Assembly (NCBI RefSeq): GCF_011947265.1
Contig: NZ_JAATHD010000013.1
Coordinates: 62,001-126,000 of the forward strand
Reading direction: 5' to 3'
From: Paenibacillus sp. HB172176
GTDB taxonomy: Bacteria; Bacillota; Bacilli; Paenibacillales; Paenibacillaceae
DNA: 64,000 nucleotides
Below the pieces are notes generated by a model. The model made no database searches. It saw only the letters and a program-made list of their open reading frames with translations, and was not told the origin of the DNA. Positions 26,318-35,633 of the stretch are shown here, piece by piece. Within the stretch, counting starts at the first letter, position 1, and every line of letters begins with the position of its first letter. Both the position numbers and the translations under genes were made by a program.

Positions 26318-28765
26318 ATGTTAAACGAAAAGGACATGGAGCGGGAACAGGAACGACTTGACTTGGTGATGGAGAAGCTGCGGGAGAGAGCGGGCCAGTT
26401 GGAGCCGGAGGTGTCGGGACTTCGGGATCAGACGGTCGATTTCCGCAAGAGCTTCTGGGAGGAAGTCACGGTCAATACGAGCACCGACGAGGATTTCGAG
26501 GAGACCTTCTATAGCATTAGGCAGCAAGAGGCGCTGTTGTCGGAGCGCGAGCGCAGCTATCGGCTGCGCCTGAGGGAATGGGATAGCGTGAACAGACTGT
26601 TGAAGTCTCCTTATTTTGGAAGGATCGACTTTCGGGAGGAAGGGCTGGGCTTCAGCGAGCAAGTGTATATCGGGGTGTCATCCTTCGTGGAATCGGATGG
26701 CCTCAGCTTCCTGGTGTATGACTGGCGAACGCCTGTCGCGAGCATGTACTACGATTATTCTCCGGGAGAGGCATCCTATGACACGCCGGGCGGGCAAGTG
26801 AGCGGGGAGATGGAGCTGAAGCGGCAATATCAAATTCAGGGCGGACAGCTTCGGAATGTGTTCGACACCAGTGTGACGATCGGCGACGAGCTGCTGCAGC
26901 AGGTTCTGGGCAAGGGTGCGAACTCCCAGATGAAGAGCATTGTGGCGACCATCCAGCGGGAGCAGAACGCCATCATTCGCGACGACAAGAGCCGCATGCT
27001 CATCGTGCAGGGAGCGGCCGGCAGCGGAAAAACCTCCGCCGCGCTGCAGAGAGTGGCGTACTTGCTGTACAAACACCGAGATCGCCTAAAGGCCGATCAG
27101 ATTGTGTTATTTTCGCCGAATGCGATGTTCAATAGCTATGTCTCTACCGTGCTGCCCGAGCTGGGCGAGGAGAATATGCAGCAGGCAACCTTCCAGGAGT
27201 ATCTTGATTATGAGCTTGGCGAGGAATTCGGGTTAGAAGATCCCTTCGATCAGATTGAATTCGTGCTGAACGAGCAGGAGTCAAACGAGTATAAAGCGCG
27301 CTTACGGGGAATCGCCTACAAGGCGTCAGGAGCGTTCCTGGAGGCGCTTCGAAATTATGCGAACTGGCTGGAGCGGGAGGGCATGCGATTCAGCCCGATC
27401 TTCTTCCGGCAACGGGAGTTGGTTACGGCAAAGCAGATGGAAACGCAGTTCTACAGCTATGACTCTTCCGTTTCCCTGGCTAATCGCGTTGAAAAGCTGC
27501 AAGAGTGGCTGCTGAAGGAGCTGGCCCGGCTTGCGCGCAAGGAAGTGAACGCCTCTTGGGTGCAGGAGGAGCTGAATTATCTCGACAAGGAGCAATATGC
27601 CGTCGCGCATAATAAGCTTCACCGGGAGCGCGGCGTCTTCGACTTTGCCGAGCAATATGAGGCGATTCAAGAGAAGCTGCAGAACAAGAGCAGGCGGGAT
27701 GAGGCGGACTTCGATTATGTGGAGCAGGAGGAAGAGATCCTGCGACGGATGGTGGTGAAGGAGAGCTTCAAACCGCTCAGAAGAAGCGTCAAGGGGATGA
27801 AGTTCATCGATATGGTTGGGCTGTACGCGCAATTGTTCGGCGAGGAGCATGCTTATAGGGAGATGACGAAGGAGGAGGGGCTTCCGGCGTTTTGGCCCGA
27901 AATCTGTGAGCAGACGAGGGAGAAGCTGAAGCGGGGTGAGCTGTTCTACGAGGATGCTACGCCGTATCTGTATATGAAGGAGCTCGTAGAGGGACTTCGC
28001 GTGAATACAGAGGTCCGGCATGTGTTCGTCGATGAGGGACAGGATTATTCGATGTTTCAATATGAATTTCTGTGCAAAATGTTCCCGAGGGCGCGCATGA
28101 CGGTGCTCGGCGATTTCGGGCAGGCAATCTTCACCCAGGCAACGGAATTATCTGGCTCGAGTTCGCCGATTCTTCAGCTCTATGGCGCTTCGGAAACGAG
28201 CGTGAGCCGCCTTCTCCGAAGCTATCGGTCGACGCGCGAGATTGTGGCGTTCACGCGAGCGATGCTGCCGGGCGGTGAAGAAATTGTTCCGTTCGAGAGA
28301 AGCGGCGAGAGGCCAAGGCTCTGCCAAATGGAGAACGGCGAAGGGTTGGCGGAGCGAATGGCGGAGGATCTCGCGGCTCTTCAGGCGGAGGGCTTCAGCT
28401 CCATTGCTGTCATAACGAAGACGGCCGGGGGGAGCCTCGAAGCTTACGAGAGCTTGAGGGCTCAGGAAAGATGCCGCGACACGCTGCGGCTGATCACGAA
28501 GAAGACGCCCGATTTCGAGAAGGGAATCATGGTGTTGCCCGCCTATCTCGCCAAAGGCGTTGAATTCGACGCGGTGCTCGTCTATGATGCTTCTTCCCGC
28601 GCCTACAACAGGGAAAGCGAGCGAAAGCTCTTCTACACCGCGTGCACGCGCGCGATGCACCGGCTTCATCTTTATGCGGTCGGGGAATGGACGTCGTTCA
28701 TTCAGGAGCTCGACGCGTCTTTGTACGAGATGGGGGAGCATGCAGAGGTGCGCGGGCATTCATAG
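26318..28765 (+). CDS. helD: RNA polymerase recycling helicase HelD-like (UvrD/Rep superfamily 1)
   Basis: About 815 residues. N-terminal coiled-coil arm (about 1-90), then a superfamily-1 helicase core: Walker A GAAGSGKT near residue 240, a Walker B/DExx region HVFVDEGQDYS, and C-terminal motifs LPAYLAKGVEFDAVLVYDAS and LFYTACTRAMHRL. HelD binds RNA polymerase and releases it from stalled complexes. Start taken as ATG 26318; the nearest site, AAAGGGA, is about 14 nt away. A GTG at 26306 and an upstream frame are alternatives. Confidence 0.9.
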   Translation: MLNEKDMEREQERLDLVMEKLRERAGQLEPEVSGLRDQTVDFRKSFWEEVTVNTSTDEDFEETFYSIRQQEALLSERERSYRLRLREWDSVNRLLKSPYFGRIDFREEGLGFSEQVYIGVSSFVESDGLSFLVYDWRTPVASMYYDYSPGEASYDTPGGQVSGEMELKRQYQIQGGQLRNVFDTSVTIGDELLQQVLGKGANSQMKSIVATIQREQNAIIRDDKSRMLIVQGAAGSGKTSAALQRVAYLLYKHRDRLKADQIVLFSPNAMFNSYVSTVLPELGEENMQQATFQEYLDYELGEEFGLEDPFDQIEFVLNEQESNEYKARLRGIAYKASGAFLEALRNYANWLEREGMRFSPIFFRQRELVTAKQMETQFYSYDSSVSLANRVEKLQEWLLKELARLARKEVNASWVQEELNYLDKEQYAVAHNKLHRERGVFDFAEQYEAIQEKLQNKSRRDEADFDYVEQEEEILRRMVVKESFKPLRRSVKGMKFIDMVGLYAQLFGEEHAYREMTKEEGLPAFWPEICEQTREKLKRGELFYEDATPYLYMKELVEGLRVNTEVRHVFVDEGQDYSMFQYEFLCKMFPRARMTVLGDFGQAIFTQATELSGSSSPILQLYGASETSVSRLLRSYRSTREIVAFTRAMLPGGEEIVPFERSGERPRLCQMENGEGLAERMAEDLAALQAEGFSSIAVITKTAGGSLEAYESLRAQERCRDTLRLITKKTPDFEKGIMVLPAYLAKGVEFDAVLVYDASSRAYNRESERKLFYTACTRAMHRLHLYAVGEWTSFIQELDASLYEMGEHAEVRGHS

Positions 28766-28833
28766 AAAATCGTGCAAGGTAACTCTCGCCGTGCTCTGAG
28801 AGTCGTAATAATCGTAATCTCCCGCAAGACGAG

Positions 28834-28870
28834 GCCCCCCAGCTCTGTGAAGACGTTGGGGGGCTTTGTA
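28834..28870. terminator. Bidirectional terminator between helD and SDR gene
   Basis: GCCCCCCA (28834-28841) pairs with TGGGGGGC (28857-28864), 15-nt loop, followed by TTTGTATTG. Lies between convergent genes. Confidence 0.8.
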
Positions 28871-28963
28871 TTGCGAGAGCGCGATTCAAGCTTGTGAATC
28901 GCATGAAAAGCAATGAATCTGGCGGATTGAGCGCTGCCGTTAAGACTCGCTGCAGACTTTACT

Positions 28964-29728
28964 TTAATATGCCGTCCAGCCTGCATCCGCTTCAACGACA
29001 ACGCCGTTCACGAAGCTGGAATCGTCGGAGGCGAGGAAGAGAGCAACCTTTGCAACCTCCTCCGGCTTGCCGTTGCGCGGGTTGATACCAATGCCGGACA
29101 TGGCTCGCTCCATGCCGAATGAATTAGGCGCTGTAAGCGTCGAGCCGATATTGGTCTCTACGCCGCCCGGTGCGATAGCGTTGCAGCGAATGCCCTTCAG
29201 CGCATATTGGTAGCCTACATTCTTCGTAAGCCCGACTACGGCATGCTTCGAGGCGGTATACGCCGCGCCTGCGCGCGAGCCGTTAAGCCCGCCTGCGGAA
29301 GCGATATTGACGATAACCCCCGCGCCTTTCTCCAGAAAGATCGGAAGCGACTTGCGAATGGTCCGCATCGGACCGGTCGTATTCACGGCGAAGACGCGCT
29401 CCCACAGCTCGTCCGTCAGATCGCCCGCAGGTACAAAGTTGTCCATGATTCCGGCATTATTAACGAGAATATCCAGTGTGCCGAACTCGTTTACTGCAGC
29501 ATCGACGAGCTTCTGAACATCCTCTTCCTTGGCTACATTGGAGGCGACGGCGACGGCGACGGCGGTGCCGCACTTCGCTGTAATTTCTTCCACGACTGTT
29601 TCAGCGCCTTCTACGTTCAGGTCGGAGACAATCACTTTGGCGCCCTCGGCCGCGAATAATTGCGCGATGGCTCTGCCCATGCCGGATGCCGCGCCGGTAA
29701 CGATGGCGACTTTGTCTTGTAATTTCAT
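28964..29728 (-). CDS. Short-chain dehydrogenase/reductase
   Basis: 254 residues, classical SDR. Cofactor motif TGAASGMG (11-18), NNAG at 90-93, catalytic S144, Y157 and K161 (YTASK). Oxidises or reduces an alcohol/ketone with NAD(P); substrate unknown. Closest style is glucose-1-dehydrogenase or 3-oxoacyl-ACP reductase-like. ATG start with AAGGAGG upstream. Divergent from a TetR regulator, which probably controls it. Confidence 0.92.
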   Translation of the reverse strand: MKLQDKVAIVTGAASGMGRAIAQLFAAEGAKVIVSDLNVEGAETVVEEITAKCGTAVAVAVASNVAKEEDVQKLVDAAVNEFGTLDILVNNAGIMDNFVPAGDLTDELWERVFAVNTTGPMRTIRKSLPIFLEKGAGVIVNIASAGGLNGSRAGAAYTASKHAVVGLTKNVGYQYALKGIRCNAIAPGGVETNIGSTLTAPNSFGMERAMSGIGINPRNGKPEEVAKVALFLASDDSSFVNGVVVEADAGWTAY

Positions 29729-30034
29729 TTGTATTCCTCCTTGTGATGGTAAGGATGATGAGGCGGATTTTAATGAAAATTTTCAACATCTGTACAATAT
29801 CGTACATTTGTTAGTTCGACTATACTATAATGGGGACAGGAGATACCATATATAATATGGCTTCATTTGTTGAATAATTGACAGATAGGCAGATAATGTA
29901 GCGTAGAAGAACGATAGAGGAGAGTGGATCGGAGGACGTGTGACTGCCAAGAGGAGAGTAGAGCTCAATGAAGAAGCGACGATGTTCGGGAGTTTAGTCT
30001 GTCTCTCGCAGCACCGAGGGAGCATCAGGAGGAG
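29729..30034. promoter_or_regulatory. Divergent control region with operator-like dyad
   Basis: About 306 bp between the SDR and TetR genes. TGTACAATATCGTACA at 29791-29806 is a dyad (TGTAC-N6-GTACA). On the minus strand TTGTAC...17 nt...ATTAAA overlaps it as a possible SDR promoter. On the plus strand TATAAT lies at 29826-29831. The dyad is the best candidate for the TetR operator. Confidence 0.5.
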
Positions 30035-30631
30035 ATGGAATTGGCGAATACGAGGACGGATCGGCGCGTGCTGCGAAGCAAGCTGGCGTTGAAGCAGGCG
30101 CTGTTGAAGCTGATGTCGGAGAAGAGCTTCTCCTCCATCTCGATTACGGAGATTGTGGAGCTTGCAAATTACAATCGCGGCACCTTCTATACGCATTACG
30201 AGCAGAAGGAAGCGCTGCTGGAGGAAGTGATTAACGAGTTGATTGAAGAGCTGATCGCGGCGTTTCGCGAGCCTTATGATCACGTGGAGCTGTTTCATGT
30301 GAACGAATTGACGGCTAATTCAGTCACCTTGTTCGAGCATATCTACAGCCGGAAGGAAGAATACACGGTATTGTTCCGCAGCGACGCGCTCCCGATGGTG
30401 AAGGATCAAATGTTCAATTCCGTAAAGCGCATCTTGAACGAGGATCTGGAGTACGCATACGGCGAGATCAATCCCGAGCTGCTGCAGGCATATTCGACAC
30501 ATGCGCTGATGGGGCTGGTTTTTCACTGGATTGAAGGCGGCTTCAAGTATGAGCCGCCTTATATGCAGAAGCAGTTGATTGCAATCCTCCACTGGCGGCC
30601 GAAAACGGCGAAGACGCATGTAAAGAAATGA
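30035..30631 (+). CDS. TetR/AcrR-family regulator
   Basis: 198 residues from ATG 30035. N-terminal helix-turn-helix (ISITEIVELANYNRGTFYTHYEQKEALL) and a C-terminal ligand-binding region of the Firmicute TetR_C type. AGGAGG lies only 2 nt before the ATG but 8 nt before an in-frame TTG at 30041, which may be the true start (196 residues). Likely a repressor of the divergent SDR gene. Confidence 0.88.
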   Translation: MELANTRTDRRVLRSKLALKQALLKLMSEKSFSSISITEIVELANYNRGTFYTHYEQKEALLEEVINELIEELIAAFREPYDHVELFHVNELTANSVTLFEHIYSRKEEYTVLFRSDALPMVKDQMFNSVKRILNEDLEYAYGEINPELLQAYSTHALMGLVFHWIEGGFKYEPPYMQKQLIAILHWRPKTAKTHVKK

Positions 30632-30699
30632 GGATTGAGCAATGATGCAGAAGGAATGGTTGGCGGTACCTATGGGCAGAGGGGTTGGGAAGCTGTGTA

Positions 30700-30734
30700 T
30701 TGACATTTGAATCAGAAGTAACTATACTGGTTAC
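30700..30734 (+). promoter_or_regulatory. Sigma-A promoter with overlapping Rrf2-type operator
   Basis: TTGACA at 30700-30705, 17-nt spacer, TATACT at 30723-30728. The dyad GTAAC-TATACTG-GTTAC (30718-30734) covers the -10 box. The same dyad geometry recurs before the downstream oxidoreductase gene. Confidence 0.85.
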
Positions 30735-30750
30735 AACGGTGGTGATCATT

Positions 30751-31167
30751 TTGAAGCAAATAAGCACGCGCTTTACAATGGCTGTCCATATCCTATCTAT
30801 TATAGCTGTTAGTTCGAACGAAGTTACCAGCGATTATATTGCAGGCAGCGTGAATACAAACCCGGTAGTCATCCGCCGGCTTATCGGAATGCTCAAGAAA
30901 GCAGGGTTGGTGGATGTGCGCCCTGGAGTAGGCGGAGCTTTCTTGCTCAGATCGCCCGAGGATATTACGCTGCTTGATATTTATCGCGCGGTCAACTTGA
31001 TCGAAGATAACCGATTATTCGGCATGCATGAGGAATCGAATGTACTCTGCTTGGTCGGACGGAGCATCGAGAAGGTTCTTCAATCCGAATTGAACGAAGC
31101 TCAGGCTGCTATGGAGCAAAGATTGGGACAGACGACGATAAGCCAGCTTGCTGCAAGATTTGAGTAA
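30751..31167 (+). CDS. Rrf2-family transcriptional regulator
   Basis: 138 residues from TTG 30751 (GGTGGTGATC upstream), giving the standard Rrf2 beginning MKQISTRFTMAVHIL. Winged helix-turn-helix (TSDYIAGSVNTNPVVIRRLIGMLKKAG) and the VRPGVGGAFLL wing. The cysteine triad of iron-sulfur Rrf2 proteins (IscR, NsrR) is absent; only one Cys is present, as in the YwnA-like group. Likely represses itself and the downstream gene through shared dyads. Confidence 0.9.
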   Translation: MKQISTRFTMAVHILSIIAVSSNEVTSDYIAGSVNTNPVVIRRLIGMLKKAGLVDVRPGVGGAFLLRSPEDITLLDIYRAVNLIEDNRLFGMHEESNVLCLVGRSIEKVLQSELNEAQAAMEQRLGQTTISQLAARFE

Positions 31168-31172
31168 ATAGG

Positions 31173-31196
31173 AGCTCATGAAGAGCTTTTATTTTT
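31173..31196 (+). terminator. Short terminator after the Rrf2 gene
   Basis: AGCTC (31173-31177) pairs with GAGCT (31183-31187), followed by TTTATTTTTC. The stem is only 5 bp. Confidence 0.5.
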
Positions 31197-31205
31197 CATC
31201 ACGTT

Positions 31206-31222
31206 GTAACCAAAGTGGTTAT
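31206..31222 (+). promoter_or_regulatory. Second Rrf2-type operator
   Basis: GTAAC-CAAAGTG-GTTAT: same half sites and 7-nt spacing as the dyad at 30718-30734. It lies about 30 bp before the start of the oxidoreductase. Confidence 0.75.
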
Positions 31223-31253
31223 ATCAAAATTTAAATTATGGAGGTAAGGAAAA

Positions 31254-32105
31254 ATGAAAATGTTAGTAACAGGCGCGACAGGGAAATTAGGAGCAAAAGT
31301 GGTTGAGACATTATTGAAAACAGTGCCGGCGAGTCAACTGGCAGTCAGTGTTCGCAATCCGGAAAAAGCGAAAGGACTGAAGGCTAGGGGCGTTGAAATT
31401 CGGCTCGGAGATTTCGATCGGCCTGAAACATTGGATTCGGCCTTTGCGGGCATTAACCGATTGCTGATCATATCGACCGACGGGGACAACGAAACAAGAG
31501 TTCGTCAGCATACGAATGCGGTAGAAGCGGCTCAAAGGGCAAAGGTCGAATTCATTGCTTATACGAGTGCGACAAATGCGCAAGAGAGCTCGTTATTTCT
31601 TGCCGTTGTACATCGCGCTACCGAAGAAGCCATTATTAAAACGGGCATCCCGTATTCTTTTCTTCGCAATAATTGGTACTTGGAGAATGAAATTAGCAAT
31701 ATTCAAGGCGCCAAGGCTGGGCATCCATGGGTAACATCTGCCGGTTCAGGCAAAGTAGGTTGGGCCTTGCAACAAGATTATGCGGATGCGGCCGCAGCTG
31801 TATTGTCCGGCAGTGGGCATGAGAATACCATCTATGAGCTTGGAGGCAGCCTGCTTACACAAGAAGAGCTCGCCTCTGTCGTTGGATCTGTTCTAGGTAT
31901 AGAAGTGCCTGTGCTTCAGGTCGATGATGCCAAATATGGTGAAATCATGAAAAGTGCTGACGTTCCTGATTTCGTTATTCCTATCCTTGAAGGAATCCAG
32001 CAAGGCATCAGAGACGGCGCATTGGAGATCGAAAGCAAGGATTTGGAGAAGCTGCTGGGCCGTCCCGCAACCCCGATTAGCGAAGGTTTGAAATCGATCA
32101 TTTAA
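31254..32105 (+). CDS. NmrA/QorB-like NAD(P)H-binding oxidoreductase
   Basis: 283 residues. Atypical SDR fold with VTGATGKLG at the N-terminus, a ISTDGDNE segment after the fourth strand, and FIAYTSATNA, all as in quinone oxidoreductase 2 (QorB/YtfG) and NmrA proteins. Probably reduces quinones or electrophiles. ATG with GGAGG 9 nt upstream. Next to and sharing an operator with the Rrf2 regulator, as seen for ywnA-ywnB-type pairs; that parallel is from family knowledge. Confidence 0.88.
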   Translation: MKMLVTGATGKLGAKVVETLLKTVPASQLAVSVRNPEKAKGLKARGVEIRLGDFDRPETLDSAFAGINRLLIISTDGDNETRVRQHTNAVEAAQRAKVEFIAYTSATNAQESSLFLAVVHRATEEAIIKTGIPYSFLRNNWYLENEISNIQGAKAGHPWVTSAGSGKVGWALQQDYADAAAAVLSGSGHENTIYELGGSLLTQEELASVVGSVLGIEVPVLQVDDAKYGEIMKSADVPDFVIPILEGIQQGIRDGALEIESKDLEKLLGRPATPISEGLKSII

Positions 32106-32206
32106 CGATACATCTTGAAGAATTTTAACCTATTCCATTAATATGTCTAAATAGAGGCAATCAAAACGTTTATAAGACACGGAGTCGAAAGGAGGTGGTC
32201 ATTCCA

Positions 32207-32518
32207 TTGCAGCCCTTTACACGTAGTGTTATCGAGATCATGAGGGGGATACCGGCGGGGTATGTCATGACCTACGGCCAGATTGCAGCGGAAGCGGGAA
32301 GTCCGAGAGGAGCCAGACAAGTGGTTCGAATTCTGCATGCGATGAGCGCCGCGCATCATCTGCCATGGCATCGGGTCGTTAATGCGAAGGGCGAGATCGC
32401 GCTACCGGATGTTGAGGCGCGCCTCAATCAGCAGTACTCGCTTGAAGCGGAGGGGGTGGAGGTTGACGCGAAGGGGCGAATTAATCTGGAGCGCTACCGC
32501 TATTATTCTAATAGGTAG
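32207..32518 (+). CDS. Alkyltransferase-like protein (MGMT/Ogt fold, catalytic Cys replaced)
   Basis: About 103 residues from TTG 32207, 11 nt after AAAGGAGG; GTG 32195 overlaps that site and is less likely. MGMT C-terminal domain only: PAGYVMTYGQIAAEAGSPRGARQV and PWHRVVNAKGEIALP. The active-site motif PCHRV reads PWHRV here (Trp54), so the protein cannot accept alkyl groups. Known alkyltransferase-like (ATL) proteins bind O6-alkylguanine and recruit nucleotide excision repair. Confidence 0.9.
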   Translation: MQPFTRSVIEIMRGIPAGYVMTYGQIAAEAGSPRGARQVVRILHAMSAAHHLPWHRVVNAKGEIALPDVEARLNQQYSLEAEGVEVDAKGRINLERYRYYSNR

Positions 32519-32698
32519 GAATAATTTCGCAAGCTTTCACGCATACTGAATCCCATATTTTTCGGGAACCTTAACCCAGTATTTACGTATGAATACGGAA
32601 GTAGAAAACGAGGCGTCGACACTCCAGTTAAGTGGCATTTATTTCGAAAGCATCTGGCTGGAACAAAGCGGCGTTTCGCGAAAAATGGGGGGGATGTC

Positions 32699-33979
32699 GT
32701 GGAACAGCAAGCTTATTGGGCAATTGGTATTTTTCTGGTTATTTACGCATTGATTATCTCGGAGAAGATTCATCGAACGATTCTCGCGATGATCGGCGGA
32801 CTGTTGATGGTTGTGTTCGGGATTGTTGATCAAGAGGAAGCGCTCCACCATATTGACTTTAATACGCTCGGATTGCTGATTGGCATGATGATTATCGTCA
32901 GTATTACGGCGGATACGGGTTTGTTCAAGTATATCGCTGTATGGGCTGCCAAGAAATCGAAGGGCAAGCCGGTGCGCATTCTCATCTCGCTGGCGCTTAT
33001 AACGGCGGTGGGATCGGCGTTCCTGGACAATGTCACGACGGTACTGCTCATGGTTCCGGTAACGTTCAGCATTACGCGTCAGCTAAGGGTGCCGCCGATT
33101 CCGTTCCTGCTGACGCTTATCATCTCTTCGAATGTAGGAGGGACGGCGACGTTGATCGGCGATCCGCCGAACATTATGATCGGCAGCGCGGTTGAAGAGC
33201 TTACGTTCATGGCTTTCATCAATAATCTGGCTCCGATTGCAATCATTGTGATGATTGTATATATTCCTATCTTCATGCTGCTCTTCCGCAAGCAGATACA
33301 GACCACGCCGGAATTGACGCAGAGCATTATGGAGATGGATGAGAAGGAATTGATCTCGGATCATGGCTTGCTTCGCAAGAGCCTTGCCGTGCTTGGTCTT
33401 ACGATCGTAGGCTTCTTCCTTCACCAGGCTCTGCATCTGGAATCGGCCACAGTAGCGCTTGCGGGCGCGTTCCTGCTGCTCTTGCTCACGGGCGAGCATA
33501 TGATGGAAGAAGCGCTGAGCCGCGTAGAATGGATCACCATCTTCTTCTTCGTCGGTCTGTTCGTTCTCGTGTCCGGCTTGATTGAGACGGGAGTCATTGC
33601 GGAGCTTGCGGCCAAGGCGATTGAATTGACGGATGGCGACGTTGTGGCGACCTCGCTGCTTATTTTGTGGCTAAGCGCTATCGCGTCCGCGTTCCTCGAC
33701 AATATTCCGTTCGTCGCGACGATGATTCCGATGATTAAGGAAATGGGCAACATGGGCGTGAGCAATCTCGAGCCCCTGTGGTGGAGTCTTGCGCTTGGCG
33801 CATGTCTGGGAGGCAACGGCTCGCTGATCGGTGCCAGCGCCAACTTGATTGTTGCGGGCATGTCTGGCAAGGAAGGGCATCCGATCAAGTTCATGCAATT
33901 TCTGAAATACGGCTTCCCGCTCATGATTCTATCCATCGTGATGGCTACCGGTTACGTGTATTTGCGGTATTTGGCGTAG
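32699..33979 (+). CDS. ArsB/NhaD (ion transporter superfamily) permease, copy 1
   Basis: 426 residues, about 11-12 membrane helices. Motifs ATLIGDPPNIMIGSA and GNGSLIGASANLIVAG are typical of the ArsB/P-protein/SLC13-like branch of the ion transporter superfamily. Transports an anion or exchanges Na+/H+; the substrate is not readable. GTG start after GGGGGG at 7 nt. A closely similar gene follows in tandem at 34229. Confidence 0.88.
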   Translation: MEQQAYWAIGIFLVIYALIISEKIHRTILAMIGGLLMVVFGIVDQEEALHHIDFNTLGLLIGMMIIVSITADTGLFKYIAVWAAKKSKGKPVRILISLALITAVGSAFLDNVTTVLLMVPVTFSITRQLRVPPIPFLLTLIISSNVGGTATLIGDPPNIMIGSAVEELTFMAFINNLAPIAIIVMIVYIPIFMLLFRKQIQTTPELTQSIMEMDEKELISDHGLLRKSLAVLGLTIVGFFLHQALHLESATVALAGAFLLLLLTGEHMMEEALSRVEWITIFFFVGLFVLVSGLIETGVIAELAAKAIELTDGDVVATSLLILWLSAIASAFLDNIPFVATMIPMIKEMGNMGVSNLEPLWWSLALGACLGGNGSLIGASANLIVAGMSGKEGHPIKFMQFLKYGFPLMILSIVMATGYVYLRYLA

Positions 33980-34228
33980 GGCAAGTCAAGCGAGGTTAAC
34001 GCGGTCCAACTAGATTGACGAATCAACCTCGTCCCATTCAGAGGGTTGGCTTCCCACTCAAGAGGAGTGAATCGGTTCGACATGTTCTTGCATACCCGAG
34101 CTCCATTTTGCATATCTCTTCATTTTCGGGAAAATTCGCATGATTTATTTTGAATATGGGGAAATTTACGCTACAATTATTCAAAGAAAAGACATGTGAT
34201 GTTATTGGACAAAATGGAGGGTTAAGAA
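33980..34228. other. Spacer between the duplicated permease genes
   Basis: 249 bp without a gene. GAGGTT near 33999 can pair with AACCTC near 34026, but no T-run follows. AT-rich toward the second gene, perhaps its own promoter. Confidence 0.35.
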
Positions 34229-35509
34229 GTGGAGGAACAGGCATACTGGGCAATCGGCATCTTTCTTGTTATCTACGCGCTCATCATCTCGGAAAAAATC
34301 CATCGAACCATTCTGGCGATGATCGGTGCGCTTCTGATGGTTGTGACGGGCATCGTAGATCAAGAAACGGCGCTCCATCATATCGATTTCAACACCTTGG
34401 GTTTGTTAATCGGCATGATGATTATTGTCAGCATTACGGCTGACACGGGTTTATTCAAGTATATCGCGGTATGGGCCGCCAAGAAATCGAAGGGCAAGCC
34501 GGTGCGCATCCTGATTGCGTTATCGCTCATAACGGCGATTGGCTCGGCATTCCTGGACAATGTTACGACGGTGCTCCTTATGGTTCCGGTCACCTTCAGC
34601 ATTACCAGACAGCTTCGAGTGCCGCCGATTCCATTCTTGTTGACGCAGATTATCGCGTCGAATGTCGGCGGAACGGCGACGCTCATCGGCGATCCGCCGA
34701 ATATTATGATTGGCAGCGCTGTGAAAGAGTTGACCTTCATGGCTTTCATTAATAATCTGACCCCGATCGCGGTCATTATTATGCTTGCGTACATTCCGAT
34801 CTTCGTGCTGATGTTCCGGAAGAAGATTCAGACGACGCCTGAGCTGACGCAGAGCATTATGGAGATGGATGAGAGCGAGTTGATTACGGATCATCGCATG
34901 CTTCGCAAGAGCCTTGCGGTGCTGGGACTCACAATCATCGGGTTCTTTCTGCATCAATCGCTGCATCTGGAATCGGCCACGGTCGCGCTGGCCGGCGCAT
35001 TCGTGCTGCTTTTGCTGACCGGCGAGCATATGATGGAAGAAGCGTTCACGAAGGTGGAGTGGATTACGATCTTCTTCTTCGTCGGGTTGTTCGTGCTGGT
35101 GTCGGGCCTCGTGGAGACCGGAGTCATCGCGAAGCTGGCTGCCGACGCCATTGAATTGACGGACGGCGATGTCGTTGCGACCTCGCTGCTCATTCTGTGG
35201 CTTAGCGCTATCGCGTCGGCTTTTCTTGACAATATTCCGTTCGTCGCTACCATGATTCCGATGATTCAAGAGATGGGCAACATGGGCGTCAGCGATCTGG
35301 AGCCGCTGTGGTGGGCTCTTGCACTAGGCGCTTGCCTTGGCGGCAACGGATCGTTGATCGGTGCGAGCGCTAACCTGATTGTGGCGGGACTCGCCGGCAA
35401 GGAAGGGCATTCGATCAAATTCATGTCCTATATCAAATTCGGATTTCCGCTGATGCTCCTGTCTATTGTTCTGTCAACGGGGTATATCTATGTAAGATAC
35501 TTGATGTAA
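34229..35509 (+). CDS. ArsB/NhaD (ion transporter superfamily) permease, copy 2
   Basis: 426 residues, the same length as copy 1 and nearly identical along its whole length, with the same GDPPNIMIGSA and GASANLIVAG motifs. Differences are mostly conservative and spread out, with many synonymous changes, so the duplication is not very recent. GTG start after GGAGGG. Own upstream spacer, so it may be separately transcribed. Confidence 0.88.
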   Translation: MEEQAYWAIGIFLVIYALIISEKIHRTILAMIGALLMVVTGIVDQETALHHIDFNTLGLLIGMMIIVSITADTGLFKYIAVWAAKKSKGKPVRILIALSLITAIGSAFLDNVTTVLLMVPVTFSITRQLRVPPIPFLLTQIIASNVGGTATLIGDPPNIMIGSAVKELTFMAFINNLTPIAVIIMLAYIPIFVLMFRKKIQTTPELTQSIMEMDESELITDHRMLRKSLAVLGLTIIGFFLHQSLHLESATVALAGAFVLLLLTGEHMMEEAFTKVEWITIFFFVGLFVLVSGLVETGVIAKLAADAIELTDGDVVATSLLILWLSAIASAFLDNIPFVATMIPMIQEMGNMGVSDLEPLWWALALGACLGGNGSLIGASANLIVAGLAGKEGHSIKFMSYIKFGFPLMLLSIVLSTGYIYVRYLM

Positions 35510-35633
35510 CGCTTGAGATGGACGGATTCGATTTTGCTTTCGAAAGTAGTCAGGTTAGGGATAAAGGAATTGGAAAGTGCGAATGAGAGCAGGAAATATA
35601 AATGGTGAGAGAATGCGGAAGGGGGATGAAGAG

